A DNA stretch of 64,000 nucleotides. Source: Litoribacterium kuwaitense (GTDB lineage: Bacteria; Bacillota; Bacilli; Bacillales; DSM-28697). The stretch lies in NCBI RefSeq assembly GCF_011058155.1, contig NZ_JAALFC010000001.1, positions 248,001 to 312,000 of the forward strand, written 5' to 3'. The position numbers and the translations under genes are program-made. Each line of letters begins with the position of its first letter. The stretch's first letter is position 1. Below the pieces are notes generated by a model. That model was not told the origin of the DNA. It searched no databases and worked only from the letters and a program-made list of their open reading frames with translations. Positions 45,951 to 55,574 of this stretch are shown one piece after another.

Positions 45951-46625
45951 ATGTTAAATAAGATCTACGATTGGGTCGACGAACGTCTCGATATTACACC
46001 GATGTGGCGAGATATCGCAGACCATGAAGTGCCCGAACACGTAAACCCTGCTCATCACTTCTCAGCGTTTGTTTACTGTTTCGGCGGATTAACCTTTTTT
46101 ATCACGGTCATTCAATTTTTATCTGGAATGTTTTTGACGATGTATTACGTTCCGGATATCATCAATGCTTGGGAATCGGTGTATTATTTACAAAATGAAG
46201 TTGCTTTCGGGCAAATTGTCCGTGGTATGCACCATTGGGGCGCTAGTTTAGTCATCGTCATGATGTTCTTACATACACTACGCGTATTCTTCACAGGCTC
46301 GTATAAAAAGCCGAGAGAATTAAACTGGGTTGTAGGTGTGCTGCTTTTCATGGTCATCTTAGGCCTTGGTCTAACGGGCTATTTGCTTCCATGGGATATG
46401 AAAGCATTATTTGCAACGAAAGTTACATTACAAATTGTTGAAGCCGTTCCGTTTATCGGTACTGAGCTAAAAGTATTGATGGCCGGTGATGAAACGATTG
46501 TTGGTGCACAGACGCTGACTCGATTCTTTGCGATTCATGTCTTTTTCCTACCAGCTGCGTTGCTCGGTCTTCTGGCGGCACACTTTATTATGATTCGCAA
46601 ACAAGGAATTTCTGGTCCGCTATAA
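45951..46625 (+). CDS. qcrB: Cytochrome b subunit of the bc complex
   Basis: 224-residue cytochrome b6-type protein with four transmembrane helices. Heme b histidines lie in MHHWGASL and MMFLHTLR (second helix) and in FFAIHVFFLPAALLGLLAAHF (fourth helix); GYLLPWD motif is present. The split b6 form (QcrB plus the subunit IV part in QcrC) is the Bacillus type. The ending RKQGISGPL is normal, not truncated. Confidence 0.95.
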   Translation: MLNKIYDWVDERLDITPMWRDIADHEVPEHVNPAHHFSAFVYCFGGLTFFITVIQFLSGMFLTMYYVPDIINAWESVYYLQNEVAFGQIVRGMHHWGASLVIVMMFLHTLRVFFTGSYKKPRELNWVVGVLLFMVILGLGLTGYLLPWDMKALFATKVTLQIVEAVPFIGTELKVLMAGDETIVGAQTLTRFFAIHVFFLPAALLGLLAAHFIMIRKQGISGPL

Positions 46626-46659
46626 ACCGAAACGATGGGAACCATGAGGAGGGATTGCA

Positions 46660-47436
46660 ATGCATCGTGGAAAAGGGATGAAGTTTGTCGGAGATTCACG
46701 TATTCCGGCTGAACGTATGCCAAATATACCGAAAGACTATTCTGAGTATCCAGGCAAAACAGAAGCCTTTTGGCCGAACTTTTTGCTGAAGGAATGGATG
46801 GTTGGAGCTGTCTTCTTAGTCGGGTATTTATTGTTGACGGTGTCTCACGCACCGCCACTTGAATCTCCGGCAGATCCGACCGACACTGCGTATATTCCGC
46901 TGCCGGACTGGTATTTCTTATTTTTATACCAGTTGCTAAAATATGAATTCGCGGCTGGACCATACACAGTTGTTGGTGCGATTGTCATTCCTGGCTTGGC
47001 GTTCACTGCACTTATGCTAGCGCCATGGCTAGATAACGGAAAGGATCGTCGTCCAGCCCGTCGTCCGATTGCGACAGGGATGATGTTGATGGCGGTCGTG
47101 TCCATTACGTTTTTGACTTGGGAGTCAGTCATTACGCATGACTGGGAGGCTGCTGCGCAGCAAGGTCAAATTCAGGAAACGCCTGATGTGGAAATTGATA
47201 CGGCTGCCCCTGGTTATGAAATTTACCAGGCACAGTCTTGTGTATCGTGCCACGGTGATAACTTAGCAGGCGGTCCAGCTGCACCAACGCTAATTGGATT
47301 AGACCTTACCACTGAAGAAATTGCCGATATTGCGGTAAACGGTATCGGGACGATGCCAGGTGGTCAGTTTGACGGTTCTGATGAAGAGCTACAGCAGCTG
47401 TCTGAATTTATTGCTGGCTTAGGCGCAGAGGAATAA
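46660..47436 (+). CDS. qcrC: Cytochrome b/c subunit of the bc complex
   Basis: 258 residues: a subunit IV-like part with three membrane helices (to about 155; PDWYFLFLYQLLK) fused to a C-terminal cytochrome c domain with heme motif CVSCH (194-198) and distal methionine in GTMPGGQF. Electrons go from here to a cytochrome c oxidase. GAGGAGGGATTG precedes the ATG. Followed by a strong terminator. Confidence 0.95.
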   Translation: MHRGKGMKFVGDSRIPAERMPNIPKDYSEYPGKTEAFWPNFLLKEWMVGAVFLVGYLLLTVSHAPPLESPADPTDTAYIPLPDWYFLFLYQLLKYEFAAGPYTVVGAIVIPGLAFTALMLAPWLDNGKDRRPARRPIATGMMLMAVVSITFLTWESVITHDWEAAAQQGQIQETPDVEIDTAAPGYEIYQAQSCVSCHGDNLAGGPAAPTLIGLDLTTEEIADIAVNGIGTMPGGQFDGSDEELQQLSEFIAGLGAEE

Positions 47437-47456
47437 GAATAGACTTTTTTAAAGAG

Positions 47457-47487
47457 GTTGGCTGTCGATTGGCAGCCAGCTTTTTTT
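47457..47487 (+). terminator. Intrinsic terminator of qcrABC
   Basis: GTTGGCTG (47457-47464) pairs with CAGCCAGC (47473-47480), then seven T. Confidence 0.85.
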
Positions 47488-47501
47488 AGTAGGGAGGACG
47501 T

Positions 47502-48092
47502 ATGATCGCAAAATTTTTTAGGCATCGTGCTATCATGACGGCTTTATTTATCGTTAACGCGCTTGGGACGGTATATGGGTATTACTGGTATAGATTTCAG
47601 TTGGAGGATACGCCAGCTCATTTTTATATTTTTGTTCCTGACAGCCCGACAGCCAGCCTGTTTTTTACGATTGTGCTAGGCTTGTGGCTCATTGGAAAGC
47701 ATAATCGGTGGATTGAAGCACTCGCTCTCGTCACAATGTTTAAATATGGCATTTGGGCGGTCGTAATGAACGTATTGACGTGGGCAGAAACAGGATCGTT
47801 GTCACTGACCGCTTTAATGCTCGTGTTTTCACACGGGGCAATGGCGATTGAGGCGATACTGTACAGTCCTTTTTATCGTTTCACTGTCGGACCACTTTTG
47901 TTCGCCGCTGTCTGGACGTTACATAATGATGTGATTGACTATGTTTTTGGCCAGTTGCCTAGATATCCTGCGCTTGATTTATATGTGCCGGAAATTGGTT
48001 ACTTTACATTTTGGCTATCGATGTTATCCATTCTAGTCGCATATGCTTTCGGTGTAAAAAACGATCGATTGCGACGTTCGTTGCCTTTGTGA
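47502..48092 (+). CDS. ypjA: Membrane protein YpjA (DUF1405)
   Basis: 196-residue protein with six or so membrane helices (segments near 10-30, 50-67, 73-95, 104-120, 128-150, 165-185). Position after qcrC and before ypjB, length and topology match YpjA. AGGGAGGACG precedes ATG 47502. No function can be assigned. Confidence 0.78.
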   Translation: MIAKFFRHRAIMTALFIVNALGTVYGYYWYRFQLEDTPAHFYIFVPDSPTASLFFTIVLGLWLIGKHNRWIEALALVTMFKYGIWAVVMNVLTWAETGSLSLTALMLVFSHGAMAIEAILYSPFYRFTVGPLLFAAVWTLHNDVIDYVFGQLPRYPALDLYVPEIGYFTFWLSMLSILVAYAFGVKNDRLRRSLPL

Positions 48093-48113
48093 GAAAGAAT
48101 GGCATAGCTGTGC

Positions 48114-48146
48114 ACCTCCTTTCATAAGATGGGTTTGAAAGGAGGT
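48114..48146 (+). promoter_or_regulatory. Hairpin that sequesters the ypjB ribosome binding site
   Basis: ACCTCCTTTCA (48114-48124) and TGAAAGGAGGT (48136-48146) form a perfect 11-bp stem with an 11-base loop; the 3' arm contains the whole AAAGGAGGT ribosome site of ypjB. No T run follows, so it is not a standard terminator. Confidence 0.6.
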
Positions 48147-48155
48147 TGGACAACC

Positions 48156-48986
48156 ATGAAATTATATTTTTCGAAGGCAAGCGTTCTATGTATCGCCTTG
48201 TTATTTCTTTTATATGCTTTTGGTGCCGATACGTCTCTTTATGCGAAAGAGTCTAATCAAGCATGGAAAGATATTGACACAATAGCAACCCGTGCTTTAA
48301 AAGAGGTTAAACAAAAGCAGTATGATCAAGCGAAATCGACTTTAAGCTATCTTTCGGAAGAATCATTTTCGACACAAGGAAATGGGTTACAGCTGTCAAT
48401 GGAAGACATGTATTTACTCAGCATGAGTTATAAAGATGCAGTACAGGCTGTGACACAAGTGACAATGGCAGATACGCAACGCTATACAGAGGTCGCAAAG
48501 TTTAAATTGCTCGTCGATGCTTTACAGCGGCCAAAGCAGCCACTTTGGTTGGAAACGTCCTCACAAGTGTTGAAAGCATTAGAGGATGTAAAAGTGACGG
48601 TCAGCGAAGGAGATGCGCGAGGCTTTCAAAAAGCACTCAATCAGTTTTTACTGCTATCAGAGATGATTCGTCCGTCGATCATTGCGACAGAATCACCAGA
48701 AATCGCCGAGAAATTGCAGTCCCAGCTCGCTTTTTTAGAACGCCAGCGAAACGTACTTGTTAATAATAAAGATGAGCATGGGATCTTAGACATGGTTCAA
48801 GCGACGATAAAAGAAGCTTACCGCATTCCTAAAGAAAGTGAAGCTGATTCCTCTTTTTATTGGGTGCTTGCAATGGTAGGCGGATTTATTTTTTATCTTT
48901 ATTTTATGCCGGATGGCGCAAATATCTTGGGGAACGGAAAAAACAGCCGCGTCAAGAGCAAGACAAGCATTATTTTTGACTTATGA
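48156..48986 (+). CDS. ypjB: Sporulation protein YpjB
   Basis: 276 residues: N-terminal signal or anchor (about 5-27), a helical extracytoplasmic region (30-225) and a C-terminal membrane helix (about 230-248) with basic tail. Family Spore_YpjB; in B. subtilis it is a mother-cell expressed gene. ATG 48156 lies nine bases after AAAGGAGGT; that site is buried in the hairpin at 48114-48146. An in-frame ATG at 48129 lies within the hairpin loop and has no ribosome site. Confidence 0.85.
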   Translation: MKLYFSKASVLCIALLFLLYAFGADTSLYAKESNQAWKDIDTIATRALKEVKQKQYDQAKSTLSYLSEESFSTQGNGLQLSMEDMYLLSMSYKDAVQAVTQVTMADTQRYTEVAKFKLLVDALQRPKQPLWLETSSQVLKALEDVKVTVSEGDARGFQKALNQFLLLSEMIRPSIIATESPEIAEKLQSQLAFLERQRNVLVNNKDEHGILDMVQATIKEAYRIPKESEADSSFYWVLAMVGGFIFYLYFMPDGANILGNGKNSRVKSKTSIIFDL

Positions 48987-49036
48987 TGTGTTTTTAGGGA
49001 ATATTATAAGTAGACAAATGTATGGAGGAATGGTTC

Positions 49037-49714
49037 ATGTCATTGACATACTTAACCTACTTTGCGCTATTGCTTACGATCCCTCTGTTAGCAAGTATGA
49101 AAGTGAAGCGGACATACAAGCGTTTTGAGAAAGTACCAGCGATGCGCGGGTTGAGTGGAGCGGAAGTTGCTCGACTCATTTTGCATCAAAATGGTATTTA
49201 CGATGTAGAAGTACGTGAGACGCGAGGCTTCTTATCCGATCATTATCATCCAGGGCATAAAACCGTCAATCTATCAAGCTCGATCTATCATGGGCATTCA
49301 ATTGCTGGAACGGCAGTTGCCGCTCATGAAGTGGGACACGCCATACAAGATGCACAAGATTATTCATTTTTGCGTTTTCGTCATGCGCTTGTTCCTGTCG
49401 CAAATCTTGGCTCGAATTTTTCATACATCCTCATTTTTATCGGTGCCATTTCCGGTATGCTCGGTCTCGTCTGGCTCGGCATCGCGTTTATGGCTTTTGC
49501 GGTGTTGTTTCAATTTGTCACTTTACCCGTTGAATTTAATGCCTCGAGCCGAGCGATGGATCAACTTGTTTCGTTAGGCATATTACAAAATAATGAGGAA
49601 CCTTCTGCTAAAAAGGTGCTGAATGCCGCTGCTTTAACATACGTTGCTGCGACGGTCGTGGCGGTGATGGAGTTACTGAGACTATTGGCTATCTTTGGAG
49701 GTAGTGACGAGTAA
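49037..49714 (+). CDS. Membrane zinc metallopeptidase, YugP-like
   Basis: 225 residues of the neutral zinc metallopeptidase type 2 family (B. subtilis YugP-like). The zinc motif HEVGH stands at 97-101 in VAAHEVGHAIQDA, with membrane helices at about 3-20, 120-165 and 195-217. ATG 49037 follows GGAGGA; ATG 49022 lies in front of that ribosome site. To my knowledge yugP is not between ypjB and ypjC in B. subtilis, so this is a local insertion or rearrangement. Substrate unknown. Confidence 0.85.
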   Translation: MSLTYLTYFALLLTIPLLASMKVKRTYKRFEKVPAMRGLSGAEVARLILHQNGIYDVEVRETRGFLSDHYHPGHKTVNLSSSIYHGHSIAGTAVAAHEVGHAIQDAQDYSFLRFRHALVPVANLGSNFSYILIFIGAISGMLGLVWLGIAFMAFAVLFQFVTLPVEFNASSRAMDQLVSLGILQNNEEPSAKKVLNAAALTYVAATVVAVMELLRLLAIFGGSDE

Positions 49715-49740
49715 AACAAGCGGAGAATTCCTGTCACAAA

Positions 49741-49783
49741 GAGTGTAAGAAAAATTGCTGGAGTTTACACTCGTTACTTTTTT
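49741..49783 (+). terminator. Terminator-like hairpin after the zinc peptidase gene
   Basis: GAGTGTAA (49741-49748) with TTTACACTC (49764-49772), then GTTACTTTTTT. Confidence 0.6.
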
Positions 49784-49874
49784 ATGTGTAGGAGCGTTTG
49801 GTTGCCTAATAGAAAGCGTTAGACGTGCTCAGGTGATTTAAAATAATTGCCTGAGGGTTGAAGAGCAGAGTTGC

Positions 49875-49901
49875 GCCAGAGGAAGCTTCCTCTGGCTTTT
49901 T
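49875..49901 (+). terminator. Second terminator between the convergent zinc peptidase and ypjC genes
   Basis: A perfect 22-base palindrome with arms GCCAGAGGAAG and CTTCCTCTGGC (49875-49896), followed on the + strand by TTTTT. On the - strand no T run follows, so it serves mainly the + strand. Confidence 0.75.
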
Positions 49902-49910
49902 ATGTGAATT

Positions 49911-50786
49911 TTATGGCTCCATTGGATTTCGATTTTCATCAAACGTAAATCCTTCGCCTAGTACGTCCTTGACTTCGGTAATACTGACAAAGGCGTGAGG
50001 ATCAACCTTATGAATCACATTCTTTAGCCGGACAATTTCATTTCTTGCTACGACACAATAGAGTACGTTTCGTTCTTGTTTGCTGTAGCTTCCTTCGGCT
50101 TTAAAAACGGTGACGCCACGATCCATATCATTCATAATTTGTTGCGCAATGGCTTCGTAATCATTGGAAATAACGAAAGCGCCTTTTGCAGAATAGGCTG
50201 CTTCCTGCATAAAATCGATCACTTTGGCACCGAGAAAAACTGCGACAAGGGTATACATCCCTTGTGTATAATCAAGATAGAGCAATATCGATGCAGCAAT
50301 GACAAAAAAGTCAAAAACAAACATTGCTCTGCCAATGGAAACGCCTGTGTACTTGCTAATTAAGCGTGCAATAATATCCACACCGCCGGTCGTACCACCA
50401 TAACGGAAGATAATCCCTAGCCCTACGCCTAAAAAGACACCAGCAAAGAGAGCTGCGAGCGTCATGTCGTTATGAAGAGGGATGGAAAAGTGAATATGGT
50501 CTTGGAAAATCCATAAAAAGATCGATACCGCTATTGTCCCAATAACCGTATAGACAAAAGTCGTTCGTCCAAGATAGCGCCAGCCAATAAAAAATACAGG
50601 AATATTAAGTACAATATTGGACAGAGCGGGGTCTATTGTGTATAAAAAGTATAATAGTAGGGTAATTCCCGTAAAGCCGCCCTCTGCTAAGTTATTTTCC
50701 ATATTAAAGTGAACAATACCGAACGAGAAGATGGCAGAACCGAACAAAATCATAATGATATTTTTTAAGCGGATGCCCCACCGCAT
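49911..50786 (-). CDS. ypjC: YitT family membrane protein YpjC
   Basis: 291 residues with five membrane helices in the first 190 residues (including GVGLGIIFRYGGTTGGVDIIARL, the family signature) and a cytosolic C-terminal DUF2179 domain (about 205-285). Transport-like topology but no proven substrate. It is the only gene after fer on the minus strand. Start ATG at 50786; the upstream ribosome site reads GGAGGTG on the minus strand. Confidence 0.82.
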   Translation of the reverse strand: MRWGIRLKNIIMILFGSAIFSFGIVHFNMENNLAEGGFTGITLLLYFLYTIDPALSNIVLNIPVFFIGWRYLGRTTFVYTVIGTIAVSIFLWIFQDHIHFSIPLHNDMTLAALFAGVFLGVGLGIIFRYGGTTGGVDIIARLISKYTGVSIGRAMFVFDFFVIAASILLYLDYTQGMYTLVAVFLGAKVIDFMQEAAYSAKGAFVISNDYEAIAQQIMNDMDRGVTVFKAEGSYSKQERNVLYCVVARNEIVRLKNVIHKVDPHAFVSITEVKDVLGEGFTFDENRNPMEP

Positions 50787-50967
50787 TCAATCACCTCCAA
50801 AAAGACAGCATGCCTTAGACAGTATAACGAACAAGACGATAAGACTCAATAACAAAAGAGCGGATATTAAGCTCGCATGATGACATTTTTTTCTTAGCTC
50901 AAACATTGCAGGTAAGAGCAACATCGAGTACCATCCTAAGAGAATACGACTAAAGCAGGTGAGAGCA

Positions 50968-51288
50968 ATGGCAAAAACAATTGAACAAATGCAAAAAGAC
51001 GTCGATGACTACATAGGCCAGTTTAAGGAAGGCTATTTTTCTCCCTTAGCGATGATGGCTCGGCTCACTGAGGAGATGGGTGAGCTGGCAAGAGATGTGA
51101 ACCATACGTACGGAGAAAAGCCAAAAAAAACGACAGAAACAGAACGAGCCATCGAAGAAGAAATCGGTGATGTGTTGTTTGTTCTAACGTGCCTAGCCAA
51201 TTCATTACATATTTCATTGGACGATGCGCATGAACTCGTGATGCAAAAATTTAATACGCGTGATCGTGACCGCTGGACGAAAAAATAA
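50968..51288 (+). CDS. ypjD: MazG-like nucleotide pyrophosphohydrolase YpjD
   Basis: 106-residue all-alpha NTP pyrophosphatase. Metal-binding glutamates in LTEEMGELARDV (EExxE) and EEEIGDVLFVL (ExxD) are complete. ATG 50968 is five bases behind AGGTGAG; GTG 50959 is part of that site. Probably hydrolyses non-canonical NTPs (house cleaning), not shown. dapB follows after 23 bases. Confidence 0.85.
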   Translation: MAKTIEQMQKDVDDYIGQFKEGYFSPLAMMARLTEEMGELARDVNHTYGEKPKKTTETERAIEEEIGDVLFVLTCLANSLHISLDDAHELVMQKFNTRDRDRWTKK

Positions 51289-51311
51289 GCCATTAAAGAG
51301 GAAGTGTATAT

Positions 51312-52109
51312 ATGGAACAGATTAAAATTATTGTTGCCGGTCCCCGTGGGAAAATGGGACGCGAGGCTTTGCAATTAATCGAAAGAACAGCACATTTTTC
51401 ACTCGTAGCTGCGATTGACCGTACACATGACGGTGAAACCGTCCGTGATGTTACAAATATTCCATTAGATGCCATGATTTATACCGACGCCGAGCAATGC
51501 TTGAACAATGTCGATGCTGACGTATTAATCGATTTAACCATTCCGGAAGCAGGGAAGCGTCATGCTAAAATGGCTTTAGAGGCTGGTGTATCTCCTGTGA
51601 TAGGGACGTCGGGCTTTTCACAGCATGATATTGCCCAATTGACAGAGCTTGCGGAAGCCAAAGAAACAGGGTGTATTATCGCTCCGAACTTCGCTTTAGG
51701 CGCCGTATTAATGATGAAATTTGCCAAAACTGCTGCAAAGTATATGCCTGATGTAGAAATTATCGAAAAGCATCACGATCAAAAGTTAGATGCACCAAGC
51801 GGCACCGCTGTCAAAACAGCAGAAATGATTCGTGACGTTCGTGAGCAAAAGCATCAAGGGCATGAAGATGAAAAAGAGATCCTGCCGGGTGCTCGCGGCG
51901 CAGATGTTGATGGTATGAAAGTTCACTCGATGCGGCTGCCTGGACTCGTAGCTCACCAACAGGTCATTTTCGGTAGCAATGGAGAGACGTTAACGATTCA
52001 GCACGATTCGATTCACCGTGTCAGCTTTATGTCTGGCGTACAGTTGGCTGTAGAAACGGTACAATCACTCAATACACTCGTATACGGGCTAGACGAGCTT
52101 ATTGACTAA
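51312..52109 (+). CDS. dapB: 4-hydroxy-tetrahydrodipicolinate reductase
   Basis: 265 residues; reduces HTPA in the lysine/diaminopimelate pathway, needed for wall and spore dipicolinate. NAD(P) motif VAGPRGKMG (8-16), catalytic block [18 protein letters not shown] and GxxxHSMRLPG are present. First in the run dapB-mgsA-bshB1-bshA-cca-birA. Confidence 0.95.
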   Translation: MEQIKIIVAGPRGKMGREALQLIERTAHFSLVAAIDRTHDGETVRDVTNIPLDAMIYTDAEQCLNNVDADVLIDLTIPEAGKRHAKMALEAGVSPVIGTSGFSQHDIAQLTELAEAKETGCIIAPNFALGAVLMMKFAKTAAKYMPDVEIIEKHHDQKLDAPSGTAVKTAEMIRDVREQKHQGHEDEKEILPGARGADVDGMKVHSMRLPGLVAHQQVIFGSNGETLTIQHDSIHRVSFMSGVQLAVETVQSLNTLVYGLDELID

Positions 52110-52142
52110 AGTGCACACATAAAAAAGGGGGAGCAGATAAAA

Positions 52143-52568
52143 GTGAAAATGAATATTGCAATGATCGCTCATGATCAGAAAAAAGACGAATTGGTACGGT
52201 TTGCGATGGCATACGAACACGTGTTACAAAACCATAAATTGTATGCAACTGGAACAACCGGCACACGGATTGCTGAAGCTACGCAATTAGAGGTACATCG
52301 TTTTCAATCGGGACCTTTAGGCGGAGACCAGCAAATTGGGGCAATGATTGCGGAAAACAAAATGGATATGGTGTTGTTTTTCCGTGATCCGTTAACCGCT
52401 CAGCCCCATGAGCCAGATATTATGGCATTAATTCGCCTTTGTGATGTGTACTCCATTCCGTTAGCGACCAATACGGGTGGAGCTGAAATCTTTATACACG
52501 GTCTTGAACGAGGGGACTTGAATTGGAGGTCGCTTGTCCATGGTAAAGAAGAACATGCCATCGATTGA
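52143..52568 (+). CDS. mgsA: Methylglyoxal synthase
   Basis: 141 residues; turns dihydroxyacetone phosphate into methylglyoxal and phosphate, an overflow bypass of glycolysis. Substrate motifs [34 protein letters not shown] are conserved. GTG 52143 is chosen (ten bases after GGGGGAG); ATG 52149 is an alternative. Its end overlaps bshB1. Bacillithiol, made by the next genes, takes part in methylglyoxal detoxification, so the clustering makes sense. Confidence 0.94.
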   Translation: MKMNIAMIAHDQKKDELVRFAMAYEHVLQNHKLYATGTTGTRIAEATQLEVHRFQSGPLGGDQQIGAMIAENKMDMVLFFRDPLTAQPHEPDIMALIRLCDVYSIPLATNTGGAEIFIHGLERGDLNWRSLVHGKEEHAID

Positions 52569-53259
52569 TGTTCTTGCCATCGGAGCGCATCCAGACGATG
52601 TAGAAATTGGGATGGGGGGTGCGCTCGCTCGTTTTCATCAGGAAGATCTTAAAACGATGATTTGTGATTTAACTGAAGGAGAAATGAGCTCAAATGGCAC
52701 GGTTGAGACGAGGCGCGAAGAAGCACTGAAAGCAGCTGATATTTTAGGAGCCTATAGACAAAACGGCCAATTTCCAGATCGAGGCTTGTACGAGCACCGG
52801 CAAGACATTATTGCTTATCTTGTCGGCTTAATTCGGACAGTTCAGCCGAAGGTCGTGTTTGCGCCTTCTGCAAACGACCGTCATCCAGACCATGGCCAAT
52901 GTGCAACATTAGTTAAAGAAGCGGTTTTTTCGGCAGGGATTTTTAAAAGTCATCCGACCCTTGGGAAAGCCCACAAAGCAAGTGCACTGTATTTTTATAT
53001 GATCAATGGGTTTACCCCTCCACAATTCCTAATCGATGTTGCTTCGGTTTATGAACGGAAGCGAGCGAGCTTACTTGCTTATACGACACAGTTTGGACAG
53101 CAATCAAACGTGCAAACGCCCCTCACTGATGGGTATTTGGAAACCATTGAAGGGCGTGACCGACTCATGGCAAAGGAACAGGGTCTAACGCTTGCAGAAG
53201 GTTTCTTAAGTGACAAACCGCTCGTTTTCGCACCTGAATCAATAAAGGAGTTCAGTTAA
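52540..53259 (+). CDS. bshB1: Bacillithiol biosynthesis deacetylase BshB1
   Basis: 239-residue LmbE-type zinc deacetylase that removes acetyl from GlcNAc-malate. Zinc motifs AHPDD (18-22) and HPDHG (about 123) are present, and the family C-terminus with [18 protein letters not shown] 52540 lies 11 bases after GGAGG; TTG 52534 is possible. Overlaps mgsA and precedes bshA by four bases. Confidence 0.93.
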   Translation: MVKKNMPSIDVLAIGAHPDDVEIGMGGALARFHQEDLKTMICDLTEGEMSSNGTVETRREEALKAADILGAYRQNGQFPDRGLYEHRQDIIAYLVGLIRTVQPKVVFAPSANDRHPDHGQCATLVKEAVFSAGIFKSHPTLGKAHKASALYFYMINGFTPPQFLIDVASVYERKRASLLAYTTQFGQQSNVQTPLTDGYLETIEGRDRLMAKEQGLTLAEGFLSDKPLVFAPESIKEFS

Positions 53260-53263
53260 GCAG

Positions 53264-54409
53264 ATGAATATAGGCATTACATGCTACCCAACTGTTGGAG
53301 GCTCAGGCGTCATTGCGACTGAGCTTGGCAAATTGCTCGCTGAACGCGGACACAACATTCATTTCATTACGTCAAAAGTCCCTTTTCGTCTGCAAAAGCT
53401 TTATCCAAATATTTATTTTCATGAGGTTGAAGTCAATCAATACTCTGTATTTCAATATCCACCATACGACCTGTCTTTAGCGAGTAAAATGGCTGAAGTT
53501 GCTGATCGGGAAAAGCTTGATATTTTACACGTTCACTATGCAATGCCTCATGCCATTTGTGCGTATTTAGCAAAGCAACTGTGTAAACGTGACTTAAAGG
53601 TTGTGACGACTTTACATGGAACAGACATTACAATCCTTGCTCAGGATAAGAGCTTAAGTGATATGATTCGCTTTGGCATTGAACAATCTGATGCAGTGAC
53701 CGCTGTGTCAAAAAGTTTAAAAGAGCAAACGCATCGTGACTTAAATACAGATGCAAAGATTGAAACGATTTACAATTTTGTTGATGAGCGCGTCTATCAT
53801 CATGTCCAAAGCCCGACCTTGCGACAGCAGTATGGTATTCGTGAAGATGAAGCGGTCTTGATTCACGTATCTAACTTTCGCAAAGTGAAGCGAACCCAGG
53901 ACGTCGTTAAAGCGTTTCAAAAAGTTCGTGCCTCGATCCCTGCCAAGCTGCTGCTCGTTGGGGATGGACCTGAAATGTGCGAAGTATGCCAGCTGATTGA
54001 ACGTGAAAACCTAAAAGAAGATGTGTTGTTACTAGGACAGCAGGATAACCTTGCCGAGCTTTTCTCGATCAGTGATGTCAAGCTTTTACTATCGGAAAAA
54101 GAAAGCTTTGGGCTTGTTCTTCTGGAAGCGATGGCTTGTGGTGTACCTAGTATTGGTACGAGAATTGGCGGCATCCCTGAAGTGATTGATGATGGAAAAA
54201 CAGGCTTTCTCACCGACGTTGGTAACATTGATGACATTGCTGATAAAGTGCTGCGAATTCTTCAAGATGCTACGCTCAATCGCACAATGCGGCAGGCGGC
54301 TGTCGATAAAGTTCAGGAGTCATTTTCTTCTGAGCGCATTGTGAGCCAATATGAGGCGCTTTATGAACAAACGTTACGGGGGAATACGTATGGATTCTCT
54401 GCTCATTAA
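53264..54409 (+). CDS. bshA: N-acetyl-alpha-D-glucosaminyl L-malate synthase BshA
   Basis: 381-residue GT4 glycosyltransferase, first step of bacillithiol synthesis (UDP-GlcNAc plus L-malate). [11 protein letters not shown] near the N-terminus, GDGPEM near 230 and the E-x7-E type donor site [21 protein letters not shown] are present. Its end overlaps cca by 20 bases. The third gene, bshC, is not in the window. Confidence 0.94.
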   Translation: MNIGITCYPTVGGSGVIATELGKLLAERGHNIHFITSKVPFRLQKLYPNIYFHEVEVNQYSVFQYPPYDLSLASKMAEVADREKLDILHVHYAMPHAICAYLAKQLCKRDLKVVTTLHGTDITILAQDKSLSDMIRFGIEQSDAVTAVSKSLKEQTHRDLNTDAKIETIYNFVDERVYHHVQSPTLRQQYGIREDEAVLIHVSNFRKVKRTQDVVKAFQKVRASIPAKLLLVGDGPEMCEVCQLIERENLKEDVLLLGQQDNLAELFSISDVKLLLSEKESFGLVLLEAMACGVPSIGTRIGGIPEVIDDGKTGFLTDVGNIDDIADKVLRILQDATLNRTMRQAAVDKVQESFSSERIVSQYEALYEQTLRGNTYGFSAH

Positions 54410-55574
54410 AGGAAAAACGGTTCTTGAGATATTGGCATCAGCAGGGCATGACGCCTACTTTGTTGGCGGCTGTGTTCGCGATCGTATCCTAGCGCTCCCC
54501 ATTCAAGATGTTGACATTGCTACTTCTGCGCGTCCTGAAGAGGTCATGCAGATTTTTCCGAAAACAGTCCCTACAGGATTGCAGCATGGGACTGTTCTCG
54601 TCATTGTCGACCATACGCCGTACGAAGTGACCACATTCCGTGCAGAAGGCGAATACGATGATTATCGTCGCCCCTCAGAAGTGACGTTTATTCAAACGAT
54701 CGAAGCAGATTTAAGTCGGCGCGATTTTACGATGAATGCGATGGCGATGGATCAGCATTTTCGGCTCATTGATCCGTTTGATGGGAAGGGCGCTTTAAGA
54801 GAGAAGGTCATCCGAACGGTCGGAGAACCGGTCGATCGGTTTCGTGAAGATCCTTTACGCATCATTCGCGCGCTCCGCTTTTCGGCTCAGCTACATTTTA
54901 CGTTAGACGATGACACTTTACAGGCTGTACAGGCGTCCAAGGCATGGATTGCCCATTTATCTATTGAACGAATTGCTGTCGAATGGTCAAAATGGCTTAC
55001 ATTTGCTGATCATCATGCTTTGGACATTTTACAGCGGTCTGGCGTCGCTGATGAACTGCCGCTGTTTGCACCGATGGCTCGCGTACTTCCATCGTTTGTC
55101 CAAACAAAAGGGGTTTGGACGAGGATGGAGGAACGCTGGGCATTTTTAGCTATCTTGGCAAAGATGGACAAAGAAGCGATACAGTCGTTTTTACGTCGGT
55201 GGAAGCAGTCACGTGCCTTACAAAATGGTGTGCTTTCTAGAATAGATGCCTATCACGACGCTGTAAAAGCAGGGTTTACAATCGGTTTTCTCTATCAGAA
55301 TGACCTTACAATTTCGCAGTTTGCTTGGGAGGTATGTCGTCATCTTCAGCACGCTGTTCCAGCATGGCGTGACATAGAAGCCCTTTATGAAAACATGCCG
55401 ATCCATCACCGAAAGGAACTGGCGATTTCAGGAAAAGATGTACTCGCATGGAGTCGACGACCTGCGGGTCCTTGGGTTGAAAACGTCCTGCGCAGAGCAG
55501 AGGAAGCCGTTTTACATGGGACGGTCGAAAATTCATATATAGCATTGCAGGAGTGGTATGATGAGCATGATTAA
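54390..55574 (+). CDS. cca: CCA tRNA nucleotidyltransferase
   Basis: 394 residues, class II enzyme that adds or repairs the tRNA CCA end. Catalytic GGCVRD and DVDIATSA (about 23-28 and 39-46), [10 protein letters not shown] and the [14 protein letters not shown] helix are present. ATG 54390 lies eight bases after GGGGGAA; overlaps both neighbours (bshA and birA). Confidence 0.95.
   Translation: MDSLLIKGKTVLEILASAGHDAYFVGGCVRDRILALPIQDVDIATSARPEEVMQIFPKTVPTGLQHGTVLVIVDHTPYEVTTFRAEGEYDDYRRPSEVTFIQTIEADLSRRDFTMNAMAMDQHFRLIDPFDGKGALREKVIRTVGEPVDRFREDPLRIIRALRFSAQLHFTLDDDTLQAVQASKAWIAHLSIERIAVEWSKWLTFADHHALDILQRSGVADELPLFAPMARVLPSFVQTKGVWTRMEERWAFLAILAKMDKEAIQSFLRRWKQSRALQNGVLSRIDAYHDAVKAGFTIGFLYQNDLTISQFAWEVCRHLQHAVPAWRDIEALYENMPIHHRKELAISGKDVLAWSRRPAGPWVENVLRRAEEAVLHGTVENSYIALQEWYDEHD

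Noticed and set aside
46600-46660. Truncated cytochrome b (qcrB) with a frameshift
   Set aside because: 224 residues is the normal length of Bacillus QcrB; the subunit IV part is encoded in qcrC.
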